From Fidelibacterota bacterium (GTDB taxonomy: Bacteria > Fidelibacterota > Marinisomatia > Marinisomatales > S15-B10): a stretch of DNA of 6,229 nucleotides. The stretch's first letter is position 1, and every line of letters starts with the position of its first letter. The stretch covers positions 24,699 through 30,927 of the forward strand of contig NZHL01000011.1 in assembly GCA_002691365.1 (NCBI GenBank). The letters are read 5' to 3'. The position numbers and the translations under genes were made by a program. The notes below the pieces were generated by a model that worked only from the letters and a program-made list of their open reading frames with translations, did not search any database and was not told where the DNA came from. Below, one piece after another: positions 1 to 6,229 of this stretch.

Positions 1-707
1 CTAATTTCAATTATTTTAAATTGAATCAAAAACCAATTCCTTTAATAACTATGACACCATATCATGAAAATTTTAATTTTCCTGTAATTTTCCCAAGTTA
101 TGAAATTGAAAGAAAATTTGGTCAAATTCTTTCAGAAAATCATTTTAAACAATTAAGGTTGGCTGAAACTGAAAAATATGCTCATGTAACGTATTTTATG
201 AATGGAAAAGATGAAGATCCATATGATGGAGAAAAAAGAATTTTAATTCCTTCACCTAAAGTTCCTACTTATGATTTGCAACCTGAAATGAGCGCAAAAA
301 AAGTAATGAATATCGCATTAGATGATATTAATAATAATATTTCAGATGCAATCATTATGAATTTAGCAAATCCTGATATGGTTGGACATACTGGTAAGCT
401 TAATGCTGCAATTAAAGCTGTTGAAATATCAGACCAAGTTTTAAATAAAATAACAAAATTATCTAAAATTAAAAATATTCCCGTTTTTATTGTATCAGAC
501 CATGGTAATTGTGAGCTTATGGTGAATGAAGAAACTGGATTAGAACATACAGCTCATACATGTAATAGGGTGCCATTTATAATTTATAATGGTCCAAATA
601 ATTTGAATTTAAAAAAAGGTTCAATTTCTGATATTGCACCAACAATTCTGGATTTAATGAATATTGATATTCCAGATCAAATGACTGGTATTAGTTTGGT
701 TAAATAA
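1..707 (+). CDS. gpmI: 2,3-bisphosphoglycerate-independent phosphoglycerate mutase, C-terminal part (5' end outside window)
   Basis: Interconverts 3- and 2-phosphoglycerate in the cytoplasm (glycolysis/gluconeogenesis) with a two-metal alkaline-phosphatase-fold site. The frame is open to the left edge (codons from base 3), so the TTG at base 21 is an internal Leu, not a start. About 234 residues are present; the family is usually about 510-550, so the N-terminal part, with the phosphoserine and phosphotransferase insert, lies upstream. Family landmarks are in order: AETEKYAHVTYF (162-197), GEKRILIPSPKV (228-263), YDLQPEMSA, NPDMVGHTG (metal-ligand Asp codon at 375, His at 387), SDHGN (Asp 498, His 501) and HTAHTCNRVPF from 546. 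All expected C-terminal metal ligands are present, so the gene looks functional. It ends TAA, 2 nt before rfaE1, which suggests cotranscription. The family assignment is very secure. Confidence 0.96.
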   Translation, partial: NFNYFKLNQKPIPLITMTPYHENFNFPVIFPSYEIERKFGQILSENHFKQLRLAETEKYAHVTYFMNGKDEDPYDGEKRILIPSPKVPTYDLQPEMSAKKVMNIALDDINNNISDAIIMNLANPDMVGHTGKLNAAIKAVEISDQVLNKITKLSKIKNIPVFIVSDHGNCELMVNEETGLEHTAHTCNRVPFIIYNGPNNLNLKKGSISDIAPTILDLMNIDIPDQMTGISLVK

Positions 708-709
708 AT

Positions 710-1675
710 ATGAATCATTTATCCAAGATAGATAATTTTTTAAATAAAATTAATAAGCTCAATATTTTGGTAATTGGTGATGTTATGTTGGATAAATATA
801 TTTGGGGTGATATCAAAAGAATTTCACAAGAAGCACCTATACCAATTATTGATGTTAAGTCAATTTCGCATAATATAGGCGGTGCTGGAAATGTTGCATC
901 AAATTTAGTTGGTTTAGGGTCTAAAGTTTCAATCGCCTCAATAACAGGTATTGATAAAGAATCCGAAATCATCTCTAATATTTTAAAAAAAAATAATGTT
1001 GATGACACAATGTTACTACATTTTTCAAACAGGAAAACTACTCTTAAAACTAGATATTTATCAAAATCACAACAAGTTTTTAGAGTTGACTCTGAAGACT
1101 CTAATCCGTTAATATTTGAAGAAAAAATTAAATTATTTGAAAAAATTAAATCTAATATCGATAAATATAATGGAATAATAATTCAAAGTTATGATAAGGG
1201 ATTAATAGACATTTGGTTTATTAAAGAACTTTTAAAACTATCTAAACAAAAACAAATACCAATTTATGTTGATCCCAAAAGAAAAAACTTTTTTGATTTT
1301 TTAGAAGTAAAATTATTCAAACCTAACTTAAATGAAGTTTCAAATGCTTTCAATATAAATGTGAATAAAAATAATATTGAAAAAATAGGACTTGAATTGA
1401 GAAAAAAAATTAAATGTTCTGTTTTGTTAATCACACAAGGCTCGGAAGGAATGTCATTATTTGATGAAAATGGATTTCATCAGATTCCTACTAAAGCACA
1501 ATCTGTTCATGATGTTTCAGGAGCAGGTGATACTGTTATTTCTGTTTTTATATTGGCAAATTTATGCGGTATTGATAATAAATTCGCAACAGAATTATCT
1601 AATTTTGCTGCCGGGAAAGTTTGTGAACACATAGGAGTATATTCTATTAAAAAAGAGGATTTCAAATCTTTTTAG
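710..1675 (+). CDS. rfaE1: D-glycero-beta-D-manno-heptose-7-phosphate kinase, kinase-only form (PfkB family)
   Basis: Phosphorylates D-glycero-D-manno-heptose 7-phosphate at C1, giving the 1,7-bisphosphate on the ADP-heptose route to LPS inner core; cytoplasmic. The protein has 321 residues. Visible motifs are GDVMLDKYIWG (23-33), RISQEAPIPI (37-46), GGAGNVASNL (57-66), a KTRYLSKSQQVFRVD stretch, and the PfkB signature DVSGAGDTVI (268-277) with catalytic Asp274. The whole length aligns from memory with the kinase half of E. coli HldE (about 318 of 477 residues). It ends there, so the cytidylyltransferase half (RfaE2) is absent and would have to be encoded elsewhere. The ATG at 710 is 2 nt after the gpmI stop, has no Shine-Dalgarno, and places GDVMLD at the usual distance from the N terminus. 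An oddity is SYDKG at 160-164, where relatives have DYxKG. The family call is secure; sugar specificity is inferred from homology. Confidence 0.93.
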   Translation: MNHLSKIDNFLNKINKLNILVIGDVMLDKYIWGDIKRISQEAPIPIIDVKSISHNIGGAGNVASNLVGLGSKVSIASITGIDKESEIISNILKKNNVDDTMLLHFSNRKTTLKTRYLSKSQQVFRVDSEDSNPLIFEEKIKLFEKIKSNIDKYNGIIIQSYDKGLIDIWFIKELLKLSKQKQIPIYVDPKRKNFFDFLEVKLFKPNLNEVSNAFNINVNKNNIEKIGLELRKKIKCSVLLITQGSEGMSLFDENGFHQIPTKAQSVHDVSGAGDTVISVFILANLCGIDNKFATELSNFAAGKVCEHIGVYSIKKEDFKSF

Positions 1676-1686
1676 TATAGGTATTA

Positions 1687-3339
1687 ATTATAAATTTTCT
1701 ATCTAAATCATTTATTTTTTTTATTTTTATTAAAAGTATTACTTTTTCTCAAAAAGATATAAGATTTCATCCCTGGGATTGGGTAACATTTGATGAAACA
1801 AAAAAAATAAACTCTATTTCAGACGGAAATGAATATATTTATTTTGCTTCAAATGGTGGTATTTTAAGATTTCATCTTTTTGGAAATTATTGGGATTATC
1901 CAATTTCCACATCTCAAGGTTTAAATTCAAACTTAATTAGTGCAGTTTATTATGATTTAAATACAAATATTTTGTGGGCATCATCTAATAACACTTTAAA
2001 CTATTCACATAATCAAGGAGAAACATGGAATAAAATAAATAATGTTAATTTTAAAAATATTATTAGAATTGGAGCTGATAATGAATATATATATTGTATA
2101 AATAATTATGAAATAATAAAAATCAATAATTTAAGTGGTGGAATTATTGAATATATGAATAAAATTGATGAAACTAACGAAATTAAATGGTCTAGTCACT
2201 TATCTTTAAATTCATTTAAAAATAAAATTAATGAATTTAGTTTTTCTGGTGGTTGGTATATGCAAAACAACGATCTTGTTGGGCCAAAAATTTCAGATAA
2301 TCATACTATTTCAACATTTTATTTAGATAGGTTCGGTGATTCATGGGTTGGAACAAATAAAGGTTATATTTTTAAGGGTTCAAATCAATTATTAAACATG
2401 GAATTAGTATTTCAGGGATTATCAAATTCAAATATAAATGATTTGAAAATATGGGAAAATAAACTTTGGGTATCTGGTAATACAAATTATAATTCATCAT
2501 CTTCAATAAGTTTATTTGACTATAATAATTTTAATTTTGAAACATTTACTTCAGAAGAACAAATTAATTTTAATTTCAATTCTATTTATAAAATACAAAG
2601 AGTATTGAATGAATGGTATTTTCTATCTTTTGATGGTATAAAAATATTTGATCCAAAAAAAGAAAATTGGTTTTATTTAAATAAATCTCAAAAATATTTT
2701 GAGTATAATTATTTTAATTCGATAACAAATGATAATGAATATATATATTTAGGTACAAAAAATGGAATAAATAGATTTTTAATTAATTCTTTTGATTTTA
2801 ATAATTGGTCGGTATCTCAAAAGATTGGGAATATTCCAATTGATCATGTTTTTTGGGATGGAAGAAGTTTATGGATATGTTCTGGATTAAGAATTTGGAG
2901 ATGGGTTAAAGATGCTAACTTTTTATCTGAATATGGTTCTAATAATAGTATTGAATCTGATTTTTTTGGTTTAGAATCTTCAATACAATCATCAACTTTA
3001 TCTGATGATAAAATTTTTTTTGCTGAAAAAACAAGTTTGTTGATTTTAGATAAAATAAATTTTACTTGGAAAAGAGTAAAATATAATAGGAAATTGATAA
3101 GTGCTCAAATTTTTGAAATTGAGTATTTTAAACTTAATGGAAATGAAGAATTAATTTGGTTCGCTACTAATAAAGGAGTTTTTCTCATTAATATATCAGA
3201 AAATTATCAATTAGATTTCAATCATGACAATGGACTTTCTTCTAATTTTGTGACTAGTATAGAAATAAATGAAAATGAAATTTGGTTTGGAACTTCTTCT
3301 GGTATTTGTAGATTTAACTGGTTAAATCATTTAAAATGA
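1687..3339 (+). CDS. Exported beta-propeller protein (two-component-regulator-propeller-like repeats), non-canonical start
   Basis: The frame opens after the TAG at 1678-1680. The first ATG/GTG/TTG codon is the TTG at 1972, but that would cut into repeat sequence. The 95 or so codons before it are clearly protein-coding: a signal peptide (NFLSKSFIFFIFIKSITFSQ, cleaved around Ser-Gln) followed by a first blade with EYIYFASNGGILRF from 1831. The likeliest starts are ATT 1687 (550 aa) or ATA 1690 (549 aa), 5 and 8 nt after an AGG at 1679-1681. Blade-like repeats of the Reg_prop type (W/Y-x-G/A-T-x-x-G) recur: SWVGTNKG (2341), YIYLGTKNGINRF (2740), LWICSGLRIWRW (2869), LIWFATNKGVF (3151) and EIWFGTSSGICRF (3277), the last preceded by NGLSSNFVTSI. 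No histidine kinase, membrane anchor or T9SS-type C-terminal domain follows, so it is probably periplasmic or secreted. It overlaps the next gene by 4 nt. The fold is fairly secure; ligand and function are unknown. Confidence 0.82.
   Translation: MINFLSKSFIFFIFIKSITFSQKDIRFHPWDWVTFDETKKINSISDGNEYIYFASNGGILRFHLFGNYWDYPISTSQGLNSNLISAVYYDLNTNILWASSNNTLNYSHNQGETWNKINNVNFKNIIRIGADNEYIYCINNYEIIKINNLSGGIIEYMNKIDETNEIKWSSHLSLNSFKNKINEFSFSGGWYMQNNDLVGPKISDNHTISTFYLDRFGDSWVGTNKGYIFKGSNQLLNMELVFQGLSNSNINDLKIWENKLWVSGNTNYNSSSSISLFDYNNFNFETFTSEEQINFNFNSIYKIQRVLNEWYFLSFDGIKIFDPKKENWFYLNKSQKYFEYNYFNSITNDNEYIYLGTKNGINRFLINSFDFNNWSVSQKIGNIPIDHVFWDGRSLWICSGLRIWRWVKDANFLSEYGSNNSIESDFFGLESSIQSSTLSDDKIFFAEKTSLLILDKINFTWKRVKYNRKLISAQIFEIEYFKLNGNEELIWFATNKGVFLINISENYQLDFNHDNGLSSNFVTSIEINENEIWFGTSSGICRFNWLNHLK
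3336..3339 (+). promoter_or_regulatory. ATGA stop-start overlap joining the propeller and GWxTD genes
   Basis: The TGA stop of the propeller gene (3337-3339) shares bases with the ATG of the GWxTD gene (3336-3338). No Shine-Dalgarno precedes this ATG, so the downstream gene probably depends on ribosomes terminating at the upstream stop. The overlap itself is read directly; coupling is inferred. Confidence 0.75.
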
Positions 3340-4607
3340 AATTTATTTTTACTATTATTATAATTATTGTTTTTAATTCATTATCTTTTTCACAACCAAA
3401 AAAAAATAATGATAATTCAGGTCCTTTTTTCTATTTGAACTTATCAAGATATCCAACAAATAACATAGATTCCACAAAAATAGATCTTCATATTAATATC
3501 CCTTATAGCTCGATTCAATTCTTAAAAAAGAAAGATAATTTTGAAGCAAATTATGAATTAACATATACCATTCAAAGTCAAGATGATATTCCTATTACTA
3601 GGTTAAGTAAGGAATATATTGCTAAAGTTGATGATTTTAATGATACATACTCCTCATTAATTACTGATATGGTTAAAGAAACAATTATTTTATTTAACGA
3701 AAACTCCAAATTGTTTGTTGAGTTGATGGATTTGGATACAAGAAAAATTTTTAGAAAACAAATTGACATCAGTTTAGAAGATTTTAAAAAAAATGATATT
3801 ATTAGTGATCTTATTTTAATTGATATAAATAAAAAAAATTCTCTATTTGAAAATGGTTTTCCAATTATTCCTCCTATGATTTCAGATATTGATTCATCAA
3901 TTAATATCTTTTACGAGGCAATTTCCCGTAATACATCTTTCAATTTCATCTATTATAGAATTTCATCTTTAACAAACGAAACTATAATATCAGATTCAAT
4001 ACAGATCGCTAATACTGATTTGGTTTTTAACAATATTTTAAACATACCTATATCCGATAAAATAAAATCAAATTTTAATGTTCAATTATCATATGAAAGA
4101 ATTTATGATGATTCATCAAACGAAGAATTTATTTCAAGTATAACAATTAAATCAAATTTTATGGGAATGACTTCTTTTGTGAATGATATTGATGAAGCAA
4201 TAGAACAATTGAGATATATTGCATTTACTGATGAATTAAAGAAAATATTTAAAAATAAGAATATAACTAAAGAAGAAAAATTAAAAGAATTTTGGGAAAA
4301 ACGAGACCCTACGCCTGAAACTAAACAAAATGAGTTAATGAATGAGTATTATAGAAGAGTCTCATTCGCAAATAATCAATTTCAAACCTGGCAAAAAGGT
4401 TGGAAAACCTCAATGGGAATGATATTTATTCTTTTTGGACCACCTGATAATATTGAAAAAAATATGAGTGATATAAATGGAAGAGAATATCAAAGATGGA
4501 ATTACATTAGAATAAATAGGTCATTTACTTTCTTAGATTATAATGGATTTGGAGAATTTGAATTATTAGATCCTTATAATTCTACATATGGAACTAGATG
4601 GCGATAA
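3336..4607 (+). CDS. Exported GWxTD-domain protein
   Basis: A 423-residue protein of unknown biochemical function. It starts with a signal peptide (MKFIFTIIIIIVFNSLSFSQ, residues 1-20, cleavage near Ser19/Gln20), so it acts beyond the cytoplasmic membrane. Residues about 30-300 are beta-rich and lack a motif I can name beyond the usual N-terminal region of this family, including a PYSSIQFLKK segment. The C-terminal GWxTD region begins with FWEKRDPTPETKQNE (319-333), then YYRRVSFAN, then GWKTSMGMIFILFGPPDNIE (355-374), and ends in an aromatic/acidic stretch finishing FGEFELLDP. The signature Asp of GWxTD is Ser359 here (codon TCA), although the surrounding domain is intact. GWxTD proteins are known from Bacteroidota relatives, Acidobacteria and Gemmatimonadota, without an established activity. 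The gene is translationally linked to the propeller gene, which suggests a shared complex or process. It ends with tandem stops TAATAA. Confidence 0.88.
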   Translation: MKFIFTIIIIIVFNSLSFSQPKKNNDNSGPFFYLNLSRYPTNNIDSTKIDLHINIPYSSIQFLKKKDNFEANYELTYTIQSQDDIPITRLSKEYIAKVDDFNDTYSSLITDMVKETIILFNENSKLFVELMDLDTRKIFRKQIDISLEDFKKNDIISDLILIDINKKNSLFENGFPIIPPMISDIDSSINIFYEAISRNTSFNFIYYRISSLTNETIISDSIQIANTDLVFNNILNIPISDKIKSNFNVQLSYERIYDDSSNEEFISSITIKSNFMGMTSFVNDIDEAIEQLRYIAFTDELKKIFKNKNITKEEKLKEFWEKRDPTPETKQNELMNEYYRRVSFANNQFQTWQKGWKTSMGMIFILFGPPDNIEKNMSDINGREYQRWNYIRINRSFTFLDYNGFGEFELLDPYNSTYGTRWR

Positions 4608-4642
4608 TAAACTAAGAGATTATTATTAAAATCTAATCATTT
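4608..4642 (+). other. Intergenic spacer between the GWxTD gene and rmlA
   Basis: This is the longest gap between genes in the window. It begins with a second in-frame TAA. It contains a weak AGATT/AATCT inverted repeat (4617-4621 with 4630-4634, 8-nt loop) and a TATTAT box at 4621-4626 with no matching -35 element. There is no Shine-Dalgarno before the rmlA ATG. The stem is too short and AT-rich to call a terminator, so transcriptional read-through from the upstream genes is the simplest reading. Confidence 0.4.
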
Positions 4643-5719
4643 ATGAAAGGTTTATTAACTGCAGGTGGTCACGGTACTCGTTTAAGACCTATAACTCACA
4701 CCAAAAACAAACATCTTATACCAATCGCAAATCAACCAATGTTATCTTATGCAATAGACTATATGAGAAAAGCACAAATTATAGATATAGGTATAATTAT
4801 AAATGAGAATGATAAAGAAATTGAAAATATATTTGGAAATGGAAAACAATATGGAGTTAATTTAACTTATATTCATCAAAATTCTCCTTTAGGTTTAGCT
4901 CATGTTATCAAAATTTCAGAAGATTTTATTGGAAAAGATAAATTCTTATTTTATCTAGGAGATAATATTTTAGTAGGTGGCGTTAATAGATTTATTGATG
5001 AGTTTAATAAATTAAAAAGTAATTGTCATTTAGTTTTAAGTAAAGTCAACGACCCTGAGAGGTTTGGTGTTCCAGAAATTAAAAATAATAAAATTATTTC
5101 TATTTCTGAGAAACCTAAAAATCCTAAAAGTGATTATGCAATAACAGGAATTTACTTGTATGATTCTTCTATTTTTGAAGCAGTTAATAATATTAAACCT
5201 TCTGAAAGAGGAGAATTGGAAATTTCAGATGCACATCAGTATTTATTAGAAAAAAATAAAAAAATAACTTTTTCTGAAATAACAGGTTGGTGGAAAGATA
5301 CAGGGAAGCCATCTGATTTAATTGAAGCAAATAAACTTGTTTTAAAAAATATGGTTAAAAAAAAGAATTTTGATTATTATGACAAAGTTGAGTTCAATAA
5401 TAAAATTAATGGTAAAATTATATATGGAAAAGATTCAATAATTAAGAAATCAATTATTAATGGACCAGTAATAATTGGTAATAATGTAGTTATAGAAAAT
5501 TCAACAGTTGGTCCTAATGTTTCTTTATCAAACAATTGCAAAGTGATTAATTCTAGAATTGAAGATTCTATCGTAATGTCAGGTACTTCCTTTTTAAATA
5601 TTAAAAAGACCATTAAAAATTCTCTTTTGGGAAATAATATTCAAATTAATCAAAAGAATGAATTTTTTAACGAAATAAATTTAATTATAGGTGATCAAGG
5701 AAAAATAGAAATTGGATAA
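4643..5719 (+). CDS. rmlA: Glucose-1-phosphate thymidylyltransferase, long form with C-terminal beta-helix
   Basis: Predicted to condense a sugar 1-phosphate (probably glucose 1-phosphate) with a nucleoside triphosphate (probably dTTP), giving an NDP-sugar for surface polysaccharide; cytoplasmic. The 358-residue length matches the long RmlA/StrD-type subfamily rather than the roughly 290-residue short enzymes. Visible motifs are the nucleotide-binding loop LLTAGGHGTRLRP (4-16) with Lys23 in NKHLIP, QNSPLGLAHVI (79-89), the metal-binding GDN (Asp107), SEKPKNP (155-161), RGELEISDAHQYL (189-201) and GWWKDTGKP (215-223, second metal Asp219). Residues about 250-340 form irregular hexapeptide-like repeats (IIYGKDSIIKKSIINGPVII and on), expected to be a left-handed beta-helix, and the tail LIIGDQGKIEI is typical of the subfamily. 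The 3' end overlaps mtaB by 8 nt. The fold and family are secure; the exact sugar and nucleotide are less so, and the other rml genes are not in the window. Confidence 0.9.
   Translation: MKGLLTAGGHGTRLRPITHTKNKHLIPIANQPMLSYAIDYMRKAQIIDIGIIINENDKEIENIFGNGKQYGVNLTYIHQNSPLGLAHVIKISEDFIGKDKFLFYLGDNILVGGVNRFIDEFNKLKSNCHLVLSKVNDPERFGVPEIKNNKIISISEKPKNPKSDYAITGIYLYDSSIFEAVNNIKPSERGELEISDAHQYLLEKNKKITFSEITGWWKDTGKPSDLIEANKLVLKNMVKKKNFDYYDKVEFNNKINGKIIYGKDSIIKKSIINGPVIIGNNVVIENSTVGPNVSLSNNCKVINSRIEDSIVMSGTSFLNIKKTIKNSLLGNNIQINQKNEFFNEINLIIGDQGKIEIG
5697..5701 (+). promoter_or_regulatory. Shine-Dalgarno AAGGA for mtaB
   Basis: AAGGA lies inside the end of rmlA, 10 nt before the TTG at 5712. It is the only clear Shine-Dalgarno before any start in the window, and it supports TTG 5712 as the mtaB initiation codon. 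Confidence 0.55.
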
Positions 5720-6229
5720 TGATATAAATAAAAAAGTTTCCTTTTATACTTTAGGTTGTAAATTAAATTTTTCTGAGTCTTCAAAAATAATGGATGATTT
5801 TATTGACCATGGTTATAAGATTATTGAATTTTCAAAAAAATCTGACTTTTATATTATAAACACATGCTCGGTAACAGAAAATGCAAATAAAAAATGCAGG
5901 AAAATTATTCGCCAAGTTAAAAAATTAGCTCCTAAATCTAAGATAATTATTATTGGATGTTATGCTCAATTAAAACCTTTCGAAATTTCACAAATTGATG
6001 GAGTTGACTTAGTTTTAGGTGCTGGTGAGAAATTCAATATAATTAAACACTTAGATTCTTTAGATGCAAAATTAAATAAAGTACATTCATGTGAGATTGA
6101 TTCAGTAAAAGAATTTGTAACATCTTATTCAACATCACAGAGGAAAAGATCTTTTTTGAAAATTCAAGATGGTTGTGATTATCCTTGTACTTATTGTACA
6201 ATACCAATGGCTAGGGGGAAAAGTAGGAG
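5712..6229 (+). CDS. mtaB: tRNA (N6-threonylcarbamoyladenosine(37)-C2)-methylthiotransferase MtaB, N-terminal part (3' end outside window)
   Basis: A radical-SAM methylthiotransferase that converts t6A37 to ms2t6A37 in ANN-decoding tRNAs; cytoplasmic, with two 4Fe-4S clusters. The 172 codons present cover the N-terminal methylthiotransferase domain, with its three cluster cysteines in TLGCKLN (Cys16), NTCSVT (Cys52) and IGCYAQ (Cys83). The start of the radical-SAM domain follows, with FLKIQDGCDYPCTYCTIP (CxxxCxxC at Cys155, 159, 162) and then ARGKSR. The TLGCKLNFSES and LKIQDGCDYPCTYC wording favours MtaB over MiaB or RimO. An in-frame TAG at 5706 and the lack of any ATG or GTG before the conserved VSFYTLGC leave TTG 5712 as the only standard start. 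It overlaps rmlA by 8 nt and has AAGGA 10 nt upstream. The frame is open to the right edge; the rest of the radical-SAM and TRAM domains should lie beyond. Confidence 0.94.
   Translation, partial: MDNDINKKVSFYTLGCKLNFSESSKIMDDFIDHGYKIIEFSKKSDFYIINTCSVTENANKKCRKIIRQVKKLAPKSKIIIIGCYAQLKPFEISQIDGVDLVLGAGEKFNIIKHLDSLDAKLNKVHSCEIDSVKEFVTSYSTSQRKRSFLKIQDGCDYPCTYCTIPMARGKSR

Noticed and set aside
21..23. TTG as a start codon for the first gene
   Set aside because: The frame is open to the window edge and the product lacks the GpmI N-terminal half, so this is an internal Leu of a gene cut by the window.
715..1008. Minus-strand open frame of 97 codons opposite rfaE1
   Set aside because: It is the shadow of conserved kinase sequence and has no recognisable domain of its own.
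1972..1974. TTG as the start of the propeller gene
   Set aside because: It falls within a propeller strand (ILWASSNN) and would discard an obvious signal peptide and first blade encoded just upstream in the same frame.
3578..3769. Minus-strand open frame of 63 codons opposite the GWxTD gene
   Set aside because: It is short, low in complexity and lies wholly within a well-supported gene on the other strand.
4621..4626. TATTAT as a -10 promoter element for rmlA
   Set aside because: No -35 partner at suitable spacing, and TA-rich hexamers occur throughout the window.
4617..4634. AGATT/AATCT hairpin as a terminator between the GWxTD gene and rmlA
   Set aside because: It has only 5 bp, mostly A-T, with no T-tract of terminator type; inverted repeats like this are common by chance at this base composition.
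5377..5613. Minus-strand open frame of 78 codons opposite the rmlA beta-helix
   Set aside because: Its hydrophobic, repetitive look is explained by the reverse complement of hexapeptide repeats.
5719..5727. ATG at 5719 overlapping the rmlA stop as the mtaB start
   Set aside because: It reads ATG ATA TAA and terminates at once; it is not in the MtaB frame.

Overview
The window is strongly AT-rich (well under 30% GC by eye). All recognisable genes lie on the + strand and are packed almost end to end: gpmI (3' part), rfaE1, a secreted beta-propeller gene, a GWxTD-domain gene, a long-form rmlA, and the 5' part of mtaB. Junctions are 2 nt, about 11 nt, a 4-nt overlap, 35 nt and an 8-nt overlap, so the block reads as one operon running through both window edges. 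No RNA genes, mobile elements, CRISPR arrays or convincing terminators were seen.

The gene content suggests a Gram-negative bacterium of the Bacteroidota/Ignavibacteria/Marinimicrobia (FCB) assemblage. The reasons are an LPS heptose kinase, signal peptides ending in -FSQ, a two-component-regulator-type propeller, a GWxTD protein, a Bacteroidota-like MtaB, and starts mostly without Shine-Dalgarno sequences. The low GC and the combination fit a streamlined marine lineage such as Candidatus Marinimicrobia (SAR406). This placement is an inference from protein character, not from a marker tree.

Region by region: 1-707 is the C-terminal part of cofactor-independent phosphoglycerate mutase (glycolysis). 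710-1675 is a kinase-only heptose-7-phosphate kinase (LPS inner-core precursor). About 1687-3339 is an exported beta-propeller whose signal peptide is encoded but has no ATG, GTG or TTG start. 3336-4607 is an exported GWxTD-domain protein coupled to it by an ATGA overlap. 4643-5719 is a nucleotidyltransferase with a C-terminal beta-helix (dTDP-glucose-type sugar activation). 5712 to the window end is the MtaB tRNA methylthiotransferase, started by TTG inside the end of rmlA.

Functionally the block mixes housekeeping (gpmI, mtaB) with envelope sugar-nucleotide supply (rfaE1, rmlA), around a coupled pair of exported proteins of unknown role. That pair is the most likely place for something undescribed. 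The other genes belong to known families. The points worth checking in them are the propeller's start codon and the Asp-to-Ser changes in the GWxTD signature and in the DYxKG-like motif of the kinase.
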